DNA of 26,152 nt from Candidatus Iainarchaeum sp. (GCA_017608575.1 JAFCFP010000010.1:1-26152); one strand, 5' to 3'; shown: positions 8,321 through 15,461, counted from the stretch's first letter. Program-made: numbers and translations. The notes: generated by a model from the sequence alone, not told the origin.

Positions 8321-8340
8321 AATACCGGAACAAAGGGGGG
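8321..8340 (+). repeat. right arm of the 20-bp imperfect inverted repeat
   Basis: AATACCGGAACAAAGGGGGG is the inverse of the 7771-7790 arm. It lies just downstream of a TATA-like element (TTATTTAAAATAAT, about 8307-8320) and overlaps the expected transcription start of the ORF that follows. It could therefore be a recombination site, an operator, or both. Confidence 0.65.
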
Positions 8341-8460
8341 TCTGTTATTTCTCTAAAAGGATACTTTATTCAATACAAATTTATTACCCCAGAAACAGTA
8401 AAACATTCCTCCTACACTTACCAAAAGCTTTTTAGGGCCCTTTATGGTTATACCCAGGAG

Positions 8461-8919
8461 GTGTTTAAATCCAACGGCAAAACATATAAATATCACCGCA
8501 AAGGGGTTCTTTCAGATTACCCTTATATCCGAGCTGGAAAGAACTGCGTGATAATCCCAGCCTATGCTTTCCAGCATTTAATTAATTTCTTTAAAACTGG
8601 CAAGAACCCAGCGCATCGTTGGAGTATTAAAGGAGACTGGAAAGCGGTTTACTATATGGATCAAAAAGATGTTCCTGAAAAGGTTGCGGCGAAGGCAGTA
8701 GAAGAGCTTATTGATCGAACAATTGTTGGAAAAGGGGCTGAAAGTGCCACTCTTTTCACAGAATTAAAAAGAGCAACCAAAAAAACAACAAACAGTGAAT
8801 ATGTAAAGTATTTGATTGATAACGCGGAAAGAATAATTTCCCAAGAATGGTTTGCCAAAGCAATGCCTTTTTCTCAGAAATTAACTGAATTCAAAAAAGC
8901 AGTCCAAGAGCTTAAGTGA
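8461..8919 (+). CDS. hypothetical protein; open frame begins at 8323 with no conventional start
   Basis: From the GTG at 8461 it encodes 152 residues. The same frame is open back to 8323 and its upstream codons look like protein (GYFIQYKFITPETVKHSSY, then KLFRALYGYTQEVF), running without a break into NGKTYKYHRKG and YIRAGKNCVIIP. The GTG lacks a usable Shine-Dalgarno sequence because AGGAGG touches it. A TATA-like element at about 8307-8320 would start the transcript near 8340, where the first candidates are a GTT and an ATT codon (8344, 8347). Either translation starts at a rare codon, or the 5' end has been lost. The C-terminal half is helical and charged. Family not recognised. It ends directly against the convergent 8920-9360 gene. 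Confidence 0.6.
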   Translation: MFKSNGKTYKYHRKGVLSDYPYIRAGKNCVIIPAYAFQHLINFFKTGKNPAHRWSIKGDWKAVYYMDQKDVPEKVAAKAVEELIDRTIVGKGAESATLFTELKRATKKTTNSEYVKYLIDNAERIISQEWFAKAMPFSQKLTEFKKAVQELK

Positions 8920-9360
8920 TTAATTCCTATTTTTGATCTTTGCCTTTTCCTTTTCTTTGTCTTTTTCCTTTTCTTTTTCTGCTTCTTTTTTTCTGATTTC
9001 AAATAGGAGCTCTTTTTTTCTCCACTGCATTTTTCCGCCAATGCTATTTTTTTCAAGTAGATTAGAATCTACAAGGGTTTTTATGTAAGGATAAAGGCTT
9101 TTTTCGTTTTTGTACTCAATTCCGAAGATTTCCTTTATCCTTCTTCGTATCTCCTGCATGTCGCACCATTCGTCGAATCCAATAACACTTATAAGGTGGA
9201 ATGCCTGAGTGTTTTCATTGAATGAAAGATAGTCCCAGAGGGAGATTACTTTTTTTCCTTCACTTGGGCTTTCATCGCCATAAATCGTTTCTTTTTCAGC
9301 CCAGGAGGCTATTTTTTCCAACCCTTTGATGATCCTTCTTATAAAGCCTTTTATTACCAT
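8920..9360 (-). CDS. winged-helix protein with a Lys/Glu-rich C-terminal tail
   Basis: 146 residues. A polar N-terminal helix (1-25) is followed by a winged-helix-like core (about 45-115): a helix-turn-helix segment (MQEIRRRIKEIFGIE, then SLYPYIKTLVDSNLLEKN) and a short wing (GGKMQWRKKE). The last 30 residues are almost pure Lys/Glu (KEAEKEKEKDKEKEKAK), a single charged helix. The fold suggests a transcription regulator. Three copies of GTAATTAC, two of them flanking its TATA box, lie directly upstream (9377-9425), suggesting self-control. The ATG at 9360 lies about 30 bases from that TATA box, so the mRNA is probably leaderless. The exact family is unknown. Confidence 0.6.
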   Translation of the reverse strand: MVIKGFIRRIIKGLEKIASWAEKETIYGDESPSEGKKVISLWDYLSFNENTQAFHLISVIGFDEWCDMQEIRRRIKEIFGIEYKNEKSLYPYIKTLVDSNLLEKNSIGGKMQWRKKELLFEIRKKEAEKEKEKDKEKEKAKIKNRN

Positions 9361-9376
9361 ACTTATAATAAAAACC

Positions 9377-9425
9377 GTAATTACTTATATTTTTTACGGT
9401 AATTACATGTTTTTATAGTAATTAC
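9377..9425 (-). promoter_or_regulatory. promoter with three GTAATTAC palindromes (candidate operators)
   Basis: The 8-bp perfect palindrome GTAATTAC occurs at 9377-9384, 9399-9406 and 9418-9425, with start-to-start spacing of 22 and 19 bases, about two helical turns. On the minus strand a TATA box (AAAAAATATAAG, about 9385-9396) sits between the first two copies. A dimeric protein bound there would block TBP/TFB. The obvious candidate regulator is the winged-helix gene immediately downstream (start 9360). Confidence 0.5.
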
Positions 9426-9459
9426 TTTAAGCCGTTTTTCCCAAATTTAGGGCAAAAAA

Positions 9460-9714
9460 GTGAGTGTTTTTTTGGGTGATTCTGCAACCAAGTTTTCCTT
9501 CCAGAACATTTTTGTGCAAAAGAAACGCTTTTTTTATTTTTTGCATAAAAAAGTGAGTGGTTTGAATGTGCTTTTTTTAGCGGTCTTGCTTGGCATTATC
9601 ACTCATTTGAATAGTGAGTTTGCTTTTTTTTGCCTTTTTTATATGCTCCTTGTTTTTGGAGAAAAAGTGAGTTTTAGTGTTTTGCCCAAAAAAGGTTTGT
9701 TTGCTGTGTTGTGA
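9460..9714 (+). CDS. possible small membrane protein (weak ORF)
   Basis: An 84-residue frame starting with GTG. It has two hydrophobic segments (VLFLAVLLGIITHL and FAFFCLFYMLLVFG) separated by a short polar stretch, plausible as a two-helix membrane hairpin. The element GTGAGT recurs in frame (9460, 9553, 9667), giving repeated Lys-Val-Ser. There is no Shine-Dalgarno sequence and no clear TATA box, and the region is a T-rich tract in which such frames arise easily. It could be noise. Confidence 0.3.
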   Translation: MSVFLGDSATKFSFQNIFVQKKRFFYFLHKKVSGLNVLFLAVLLGIITHLNSEFAFFCLFYMLLVFGEKVSFSVLPKKGLFAVL

Positions 9715-9724
9715 GGGAACAAAG

Positions 9725-9799
9725 TAGCGGGGGAAGGATTTGAACCTCCGACCTTCGGGTTATGAGCCCGATGGGCACTCCTGGCTGCCCTACCCCGCT
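9725..9799 (-). tRNA. initiator tRNA-Met (anticodon CAT)
   Basis: Read on the minus strand from A1 at 9799 to the discriminator A at 9725 (75 nt). The acceptor begins AGCGGGG and ends with CCCCGCT, so the first pair is A1-U72, the archaeal initiator signature. The anticodon stem carries three consecutive G-C pairs (CGGG, loop CTCATAA, CCCG), the second initiator hallmark. The T arm is GGAGGTTCAAATCCTTC. CCA is not encoded. A TATA box lies at 9825-9835, about 31 bases upstream. The gene lies downstream of TFE on the same strand. Confidence 0.95.
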
Positions 9800-9824
9800 A
9801 TATTAGAATATGATATTACCGAAA

Positions 9825-9835
9825 TAAATTTAAAA
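9825..9835 (-). promoter_or_regulatory. TATA box of the initiator tRNA
   Basis: TTTTAAATTTA on the minus strand, centred about 31 bases before the tRNA 5' end, the normal archaeal distance. Confidence 0.55.
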
Positions 9836-9845
9836 CCAAAACAAC

Positions 9846-9882
9846 CTTCTTTTGATTAAAAGAAGCAAAATTTTGCTTCTTT
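9846..9882 (-). terminator. overlapping hairpins between TFE and the initiator tRNA (possible terminator or attenuator)
   Basis: A perfect 24-base palindrome occupies 9859-9882 (core AGAAGCAAAATTTTGCTTCT at 9861-9880). Its left half also pairs with 9846-9853 (CTTCTTTT with AAAAGAAG, four-base loop), so two mutually exclusive hairpins can form. It follows the TFE zinc-ribbon end at 9998 and precedes the tRNA promoter, and U-rich runs are nearby. The rest of 9883-9997 is T-rich with no gene I can see. The role as a terminator is inferred from position. Confidence 0.4.
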
Positions 9883-9997
9883 ACGAGTTATTGTGCTTTT
9901 TTTGAAGTTATTTTTTGAAAATTTCCCCATTTTTTTCTTCTATTTCTTTATTTTTTTTCTCCGTGCACGTTTCTCATTTGTCCAGGAAAATGTGATT

Positions 9998-10531
9998 TTA
10001 AGAGTATTTTTCAAGTCTTTTTATTGTTTTTTGAAGCTCATTTATCCTTTTGGTTAGTTCTTTTTTTCTTTTTTTATTGTCCAAGTATTTCATAGGGTTG
10101 CCGCACACAGGGCATTTGAATTGGTACTCTGCGGCAATCTCAAATGGATACTCTTGGCATCCTTTTTTGCACGAAAAGAAAGAGTAGTTCTATTCCTCTT
10201 CGAGTAGTTTTTCCAGTTTTTCTATTTCCTCTTTTTGTTCTGAAATAACCAATTCCACTACTTTTGGAGTGTTTATGCTCCAAGTGTATGAATACCAACC
10301 GGTTTTTTTATTTTTTGTTTTGTGATAGTTTGCTATGCCTCTATAATGCAGTCTGTTGAGTGTTGTCCTCACATCTGTTACTTTTAATTTCAGGGCGTTT
10401 GCCACTTCTTCGTCTTTTATTGCTTTTTTTTTGTGGCAGATCTTTATGAGTTCAACGGCATTCTTTCCTGCTTTTTTTTCTATAAACTCTTGAACACTTG
10501 GAATTTTTAAAATGTTTTTTTCCTGTCCCAT
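9998..10531 (-). CDS. tfe: transcription factor E alpha (TFE) interrupted by an in-frame TAG
   Basis: TFE helps TBP/TFB and RNA polymerase open promoters. The first segment (10531-10190, 113 residues) is the winged-helix domain (HKKKAIKDEEVANALKL, then VRTTLNRLHYRGIANYHK) plus the start of the acidic coiled linker. It ends at TAG, 10192-10190. The same frame then runs to TAA at 10000-9998 and encodes the whole C-terminal zinc ribbon: C121-K-K-G-C125 and C140-P-V-C143, with the conserved spacer YPFEIAAEYQFK, then a charged helix. The total of 177 codons matches full-length archaeal TFE. No start codon lies just after the TAG, so the ribbon is not an independent gene. AGGTGA precedes the start. 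It sits 46 bases after Trm56 on the same strand. The options are readthrough or recoding (for example pyrrolysine), truncation, or a sequence error. Confidence 0.88.
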
Positions 10532-10577
10532 TCGTTCACCTAATTATTTCTTCCCTAAAAAGAATTAAAAACTAAAT

Positions 10578-11093
10578 TCATTTTTTTCCCTTTCTTACTT
10601 TTGTTGCATCCAGTTTTGCATTTGGAAATTTTTTTTCAAGTTCTTTTCCATTAAAAAGCCGGTCTAAAAAAACCGCTAGCGCGGCAATCTCGCTGTGTGG
10701 TTGGCTTCCAATGGAAATATTATAGTCACTTTCTTCATACACGGCAGGTTCCACTTTTTGTGAACCAATTATTATTCCTATTTTTTTTTCTTTTCTTATT
10801 TTTTCTTCGAGTTTGTTTATTGGCTCGCCGTACATTGTAAGGTGCACTATGGTGAAACCATTGTTTTTAAGTTTTTTAAATGATTTTCGCCAGTCAGGTT
10901 CAAAGATTATTTTGAATTTTCCACCCCATTTTTTGTTCACTGTTTCTATCCTCTGCAGCAGACCTTTGTCTTCTGAATTGATTATTATTTCTTTTGCTCC
11001 AAACGCCCTTGCTACCAAACAGCAGTGTGTTGTAACACGTGCGTCCCTTACAAGCCTGTGGCCATATCGCAACACTACAACTTCTGGTCTCAT
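10578..11093 (-). CDS. tRNA (cytidine-56) 2'-O-methyltransferase (aTrm56, SPOUT family)
   Basis: 171 residues. This archaea-specific SPOUT enzyme methylates the ribose of C56 in the T loop using SAM. The family opening is present (RPEVVVLRYGHRLVRDARVT), followed by THCCLVARAFGA. The C-terminal knot carries IGIIIGSQKVEPAVYEESDY and YNISIGSQPHSEIAALAVFLDR, which shape the SAM pocket and the Ser-His region. It is upstream of TFE on the same strand, a pairing I recall from other archaea. A TATA-like element (about 11117-11128) lies near 29 bases upstream of the ATG, so the transcript is probably leaderless. It is divergent from SerRS. Confidence 0.93.
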   Translation of the reverse strand: MRPEVVVLRYGHRLVRDARVTTHCCLVARAFGAKEIIINSEDKGLLQRIETVNKKWGGKFKIIFEPDWRKSFKKLKNNGFTIVHLTMYGEPINKLEEKIRKEKKIGIIIGSQKVEPAVYEESDYNISIGSQPHSEIAALAVFLDRLFNGKELEKKFPNAKLDATKVRKGKK

Positions 11094-11167
11094 ATGGAAT
11101 TATTGGGTAATTAGCCTTTTATTTTCTCCCTGATATTTATTTATTGGTTTTCTCATTAGTGGTTTTA

Positions 11168-12424
11168 ATGCTTGACATAAAATTTTTAAGACAGAATCCA
11201 GGCCTTGTAAAAGATGCAATGAAGAGGCGTTTTTTTAATGCAGACATAGATTTGTTAATTGAATTGGATAAAAAGTGGCGTTCTTTAAAACAGCAAGAGA
11301 ATGATTTGCGGAAGAAAAGAAATGAAATATCAGCAAAAATAAAAACTGCTACAGCACCACATAGAAGTGCTTTGATTAAGGAAGCAAAAGCCATTCCTAA
11401 AAAGTTAAAAGCAATCCAGGCAGACAGGGCATCCCTGCAACAAAAGATAAAAGCATTAATGGATTCTCTGCCGAATATTCCCCATGAATCGGTTCCACTT
11501 GGCAGAACAGATAACTCTGCCAAAATAATAAAGGAGTGGGGTAAAAAACCAAGTTTTTCTTTTAAGCCAAAGCCTCACTGGATTTTGGGCAAAGACCTTG
11601 GAATACTTGACATTGAAAAAGCAAGCCAGCTTGCTGGCAGTGGTTTCTATGTAATGAAGGGCATTGGGGCCAGACTGGAGAGAGCGCTTATTAACCTTAT
11701 GTTGGACTTTCATGAAAAGCATGGTTTTACTGAGGTTGTGCCACCATTAATTGTTTTGCCTTCTGCGGTTTATGGCACTTCCCAGTTACCCAAATTTGAA
11801 GAGGACCTCTTTAAGACTTGCTCTGGAAGCTATCTTATTCCCACAGCTGAAGTACCGCTGGTGAATCTTCACGCGGGAGAAATGCTTGAGGAAAACCAAC
11901 TACCATTGAAGTATGTTGCTTTTACTCCTTGTTTTAGAAAAGAAGCCGGCAAGCATGGGAAGGAAACCCGTGGCATATTCCGTTTGCATCAATTTAACAA
12001 GGTTGAAATGGTGGCATTTACCACTGAAAAGGATTCTTTTGAAATGCTTGAAGAGCTCCGCACTTATGCTGAAAAAATACTTGAACTCCTTGAAGTTCCT
12101 TATAGAACGCGCTTGCTTCCAGCTGGCGATATGAGTTTTTCTTCTGCCAAGACTTATGATATTGAGTGCTATGCTGCTGCAATGGGTCGCTTTTTGGAAG
12201 TGAGTTCTGTGAGCAATTGCACTGACTTCCAGGCACGGAGAATGCACACAAAATATAATACTGGCAGAGAGACAAGGTTTGTTCATACCTTAAATGGCTC
12301 TGGCCTTGCTTTGCCGAGATTGTTGATTTCCATTCTTGAAAACAATCAGACTGCGAAAGGCACTGTAAGGATTCCCAAAAGCCTTCAGTCATACTTGGGA
12401 GTGAAAGAAATCAAGAGCAAGTGA
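11168..12424 (+). CDS. serS: seryl-tRNA synthetase
   Basis: A class II synthetase that charges tRNA-Ser with serine. 418 residues from the ATG at 11168. The frame extends upstream to a TTG at 11144, but MLDIKFLRQNPGLVKDAMKRR is the standard SerRS N-terminus. Residues 1-105 form the long coiled-coil arm that grips the tRNA-Ser variable arm (heptads WRSLKQQENDLRKKRNEIS). The catalytic core shows motif 2 (PCFRKEAGKHGKETRGIFRL, then HQFNKVEM) and motif 3 (LNGSGLALPRLLISILE). It is the common form shared with bacteria and most archaea, not the methanogen-type SerRS. The tRNA-Lys and tRNA-Phe genes follow on the same strand with promoters of their own. Confidence 0.95.
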   Translation: MLDIKFLRQNPGLVKDAMKRRFFNADIDLLIELDKKWRSLKQQENDLRKKRNEISAKIKTATAPHRSALIKEAKAIPKKLKAIQADRASLQQKIKALMDSLPNIPHESVPLGRTDNSAKIIKEWGKKPSFSFKPKPHWILGKDLGILDIEKASQLAGSGFYVMKGIGARLERALINLMLDFHEKHGFTEVVPPLIVLPSAVYGTSQLPKFEEDLFKTCSGSYLIPTAEVPLVNLHAGEMLEENQLPLKYVAFTPCFRKEAGKHGKETRGIFRLHQFNKVEMVAFTTEKDSFEMLEELRTYAEKILELLEVPYRTRLLPAGDMSFSSAKTYDIECYAAAMGRFLEVSSVSNCTDFQARRMHTKYNTGRETRFVHTLNGSGLALPRLLISILENNQTAKGTVRIPKSLQSYLGVKEIKSK

Positions 12425-12498
12425 CAAAAACAGGTTGTTTTTTCAAATGCTTTGGCATTACTTTAAATAACTTCCCGAAAAAGTATTTTATTTATACT

Positions 12499-12571
12499 GG
12501 GCCCGTAGCTCAGTCGGCAGAGCACTGGGCTTTTAACCCAGGTGTCGCGGGTTCGAATCCCGCCGGGCTCA
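12499..12571 (+). tRNA. tRNA-Lys (anticodon TTT)
   Basis: A 73-nt cloverleaf: acceptor GGGCCCG with CGGGCTC, D arm GCTCAGTCGGCAGAGC, anticodon arm CTGGG-CTTTTAA-CCCAG (TTT), T arm GCGGG-TTCGAAT-CCCGC, discriminator A. CCA is not encoded. A TATA-like element (CTTTAAATAA, 12461-12470) lies about 33 bases upstream. Confidence 0.95.
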
Positions 12572-12639
12572 TGATTCCTTTTTTTGTGAAAGGAAAATTC
12601 AATATCTTTAAATTTGTTAGCCGTTACTTTTTTATTAGC

Positions 12640-12713
12640 GGGTCGGTAGCTCAGTCTGGGAGAGCAATAGGCTGAAGACCTATGTGTCGCGAGTTCAAAT
12701 CTCGCCCGACCCA
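12640..12713 (+). tRNA. tRNA-Phe (anticodon GAA)
   Basis: A 74-nt cloverleaf: acceptor GGGTCGG with CCGACCC, D arm GCTCAGTCTGGGAGAGC, anticodon loop CTGAAGA (GAA), T arm GCGAG-TTCAAAT-CTCGC, discriminator A. It has its own TATA (TTTAAATTT, about 12607-12615). It ends 5 bases before the stop of the convergent KaiC-like gene. Confidence 0.95.
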
Positions 12714-12718
12714 TTTTT

Positions 12719-13459
12719 TTATAAGCTGCCCATTTCTTCTTCTATTCTGTGGACTATTATTCCTTTGTCGCTTATTTCCAATGGGTGGAGGTCTTCTGAG
12801 TGTTTTGTTCCACGCATTTTTCTTATATGTAGCGTTCTGTTGCTTTGCGAGCCAACGCTTATATAGTGTAATAGAATTACTCCGTCAACCAAATATTCTT
12901 CTATCCCGTATTTGCTGAATTTGTTTGATCCTTCGGCCATTTCTGATATTAGCAGAGCGGTTACGCCACTTTTTTGAAGTAGATAGCCTGTTTTGAGCAT
13001 TGCTTTTCTTATATCATGTTCTTCTTGGAGTTCTAATCCAAGCGCGGGCAGTGAATCAATTACCACTCTTTTTGCGCCGTATCTTTTAATTGAGCCCAAA
13101 ATTTCCAAAAGCAGTTTGTCTATGTCAAATCCTGTTGTTGGAAGCGAGAATTCTTCTTCTGATGGAATTCCAATTCTTGCTTGTGTTCCATCAATTATTT
13201 GAAGCATGTTTGCTTGCTCTGCTTTTCTTAAATCCCATCCAAAGTTCAAGCAATCTTCTCTTATGAGGTTTGGTCTTTCATCAAGTGTTACATAAATTCC
13301 CGGTTCTCCATATTGGACAGCGCCAAAATAAATGAATTGCATTGCGAAGGTGGTTTTTCCTGTTCCACAACCCCCGCTTAAAAGAATTGACCTGCCTCTT
13401 GGCAAGCCTCCTTGTATGAGTTCGTCAAGTCCGTAAATTCCAGTTTTCACTCTTTCCAT
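12719..13459 (-). CDS. single-domain KaiC-like RecA-superfamily ATPase
   Basis: 246 residues, one KaiC domain. Walker A is GGCGTGKTT (29-37), a DE pair follows strand 2 (TLDER, 60-61, the KaiC catalytic-acid position), and Walker B is RVVIDS (131-136). The C-terminal signature IRKMRGTKHSEDLHPLEI is typical of KaiC/GvpD-like archaeal proteins. Such archaeal KaiC-like ATPases are generally regulatory or signalling NTPases, not clock parts; no KaiA/B genes are nearby. GGTGG precedes the ATG and a TATA (AAAAAATATATTAAG, about 13487-13501) lies in the gap after the RelA/SpoT homolog, so it has its own promoter despite being on the same strand. Its partner proteins are unknown. Confidence 0.9.
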   Translation of the reverse strand: MERVKTGIYGLDELIQGGLPRGRSILLSGGCGTGKTTFAMQFIYFGAVQYGEPGIYVTLDERPNLIREDCLNFGWDLRKAEQANMLQIIDGTQARIGIPSEEEFSLPTTGFDIDKLLLEILGSIKRYGAKRVVIDSLPALGLELQEEHDIRKAMLKTGYLLQKSGVTALLISEMAEGSNKFSKYGIEEYLVDGVILLHYISVGSQSNRTLHIRKMRGTKHSEDLHPLEISDKGIIVHRIEEEMGSL

Positions 13460-13506
13460 TTTTTTCCACCTTCAATATTAGGTGCTCTTTCTTAATATAT
13501 TTTTTG

Positions 13507-15369
13507 TTAGGCTCTCTCCGCTTCAAATACTGATGGAATCCGCCTCATTCTTTTGAGTAGTGCCTCAAGCTTGTTTAGGTCTTTTACATTTAATTCAAAA
13601 ACGCATTCTGTTATGTTTTTTGATGTGCTTTTTGCTTCTGTTCTGTTCACAGCTATTTTGCTTTTCTCGAGTTCTTTTAATAGGTCCATGAGGAGACCAG
13701 CTCTTTCAATTGACTTGATTCTTATTTTTGTGGAGTATTTTTTTGCTTTTTCTTTTGCCCATTCTACTTTTACCTTTCTTTTATTGTCAAGTTTTTTTAG
13801 GAAGGGACAGTTTTTTCTGTGAATGCTTATTTTTCTCTTTGTTGTCTTAAAGCCAACTATTTCGTCGCCTGCAATTGGGTTGCAGCATTTTGCAATTACT
13901 GCTTTTTTTGAATCCGTTGAAATTATCCTTCCATCTGTCTTTCTTTTTTTCTTTTTTTCTTGGGTTGATTTTATTCCGAATAGTTTTTTTATTTTGTCTC
14001 TCGCTTTTCCAGTTTTCACAAAGTTTAGCCACTGTCTTTTGGCTGTTCTTTTATTGCTTGTAATTATTGAAACAGTGTTTGCATTTTTTAATTTGAAATT
14101 TAAGGGCACGAGTCGGCCGTCGACTATTGCTTTTGAGCATTTTTCTCCAACATCACTGTGGATTGCAAACGCAAAATCCACAGGAGTTGCATTTTCCGGC
14201 AGTACAATTACTTCTTTTTTTGGAGTCAGCACAAATATGTTTTTTTGTTCAAGTTCTGCTTTGAGTGATTTCATTAGATTTCTTTTTCCTTTTAGTGTAC
14301 GTTGCCATTCAACAAGCTGTTTTGCCCAGCTTAGTTGTTTGTCAAAGTGGGCATTTTTTTCAAGTTCTTTGTATTTCCAGTGGGCTGCAAGCCCTTCTTC
14401 GGCATTCCTGTGCATTTCAAACGTTCTTATTTGCACTTCAACTGGCTGTTTTTTCCAGAAAAAAACCGCGTGGATTGAACGGTAATTGTTTGGCTTTGGA
14501 TTTGCAATATAATCTTCAAATTTTCCGAACGGTTCATAGTTTGCGTAAATTAGGCCGAGGATTCTGTAGCAGTCGGTTATTGAATTGCACAGTACTCTTA
14601 TTCCAAGCAAGTCTAGTATTTCTTCGAATTTTTTTCCACGAAGCATTTTTTTGTAGATTCCATAAAAACTTTTGGCTCTTCCATATACTTGGGCGTTTAT
14701 TTTTTCCTTTTTTAGAATTTTTTTGATTTCTTTTACTATTCTTTCTACCTTTTTTTCCCTTGTTATTCTTTTTTCTTTCACTTTTCTTTTTATTTCATAG
14801 TAATTTTTTGGGTTTAATATTTTGAATGCCAAATCATTGAGTTCCCATTCAATTTTGTAAAGTCCAAGCTTGTGGCTTACAGGTGCATAAATTTCAAGTA
14901 TTAATCTGGCGAGTTTTTTTCTTTCAGGGCGCTTTTTCTTTACTTCAAACCTTATTTTGTCCAACTGGGAGGCTATTTCTACAAATAGGCTTCTTATGTC
15001 CTTTGAGACCCCGAGTATTATTTTGCTTAATTCACTTGGTTTCATCCTGTCAGCATTCTGTTTTTTTATTTCCTTGAGGATAGCGCTTTCTTTCACTATT
15101 TCCAATATTTCTTCTCCTGCTGTCTTTCTTATTTCGTCTTCTTTTATGTCTTTTTCATAAAGTGCTTCGTGCAGCATTCCCGCAATAATGGATTGAATAT
15201 CCAGCTTTAACTCTGCGAGAATGAATGCTGTGTTGAGTTCATGCTGTGCTGTGCTTTTTTTTTGTTTTTTTGTGAGCTCGAAGGCTTTTTCAATTAATTT
15301 TCTTTCCTCTGGCAGTGCCCAACTCGTTTTTTTCTTTAATTCCTTCAATGTTCTGTTTTTGTATTTCAT
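13507..15369 (-). CDS. long-form RelA/SpoT homolog, (p)ppGpp synthetase with degenerate hydrolase domain
   Basis: 620 residues with the complete bacterial order. The HD hydrolase-like domain (about 20-165) is eroded: the HD pair is H67-E68, and the usual ADRLHN is ASQLDK (133-138). The synthetase (about 200-335) is intact: YGRAKSFYGIYKK, D253 in ILDLLGIRV, NNYRSIH (294-300), E311 in VEVQIRT, EMHRNAEEGLAAHWKYK. The specificity loop reads KFED rather than RFKD or EFDD. A TGS domain (377-437), a zinc-finger domain (C495, C496, H517, C521) and a C-terminal ACT domain (545-620) follow. Predicted role: ribosome-linked synthesis of pppGpp from ATP and GTP. Whether it can hydrolyse is doubtful. A TATA-like TTTAAA lies about 28 bases before the ATG. 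Long RSH proteins are rare in archaea, so transfer from bacteria is likely. Confidence 0.93.
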   Translation of the reverse strand: MKYKNRTLKELKKKTSWALPEERKLIEKAFELTKKQKKSTAQHELNTAFILAELKLDIQSIIAGMLHEALYEKDIKEDEIRKTAGEEILEIVKESAILKEIKKQNADRMKPSELSKIILGVSKDIRSLFVEIASQLDKIRFEVKKKRPERKKLARLILEIYAPVSHKLGLYKIEWELNDLAFKILNPKNYYEIKRKVKEKRITREKKVERIVKEIKKILKKEKINAQVYGRAKSFYGIYKKMLRGKKFEEILDLLGIRVLCNSITDCYRILGLIYANYEPFGKFEDYIANPKPNNYRSIHAVFFWKKQPVEVQIRTFEMHRNAEEGLAAHWKYKELEKNAHFDKQLSWAKQLVEWQRTLKGKRNLMKSLKAELEQKNIFVLTPKKEVIVLPENATPVDFAFAIHSDVGEKCSKAIVDGRLVPLNFKLKNANTVSIITSNKRTAKRQWLNFVKTGKARDKIKKLFGIKSTQEKKKKRKTDGRIISTDSKKAVIAKCCNPIAGDEIVGFKTTKRKISIHRKNCPFLKKLDNKRKVKVEWAKEKAKKYSTKIRIKSIERAGLLMDLLKELEKSKIAVNRTEAKSTSKNITECVFELNVKDLNKLEALLKRMRRIPSVFEAERA

Positions 15370-15461
15370 TCAATTAATTAAGAGTGATTATTCCTTTAAA
15401 TCTCGCGGAAGCATTAACTATTTCAATGTTTTTGTTTCATTATTGGTTGGAGGCATTTTTT

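Noticed and set aside
12421..12714. ORFs on both strands across 12421-12714
   Set aside because: They run through two well-formed tRNA genes; the familiar-looking peptides are translated tRNA sequence.
13823..14485. 220-aa plus-strand ORF
   Set aside because: A Phe/Ser-rich shadow of the RelA/SpoT homolog, whose domains and catalytic residues are clear on the minus strand.
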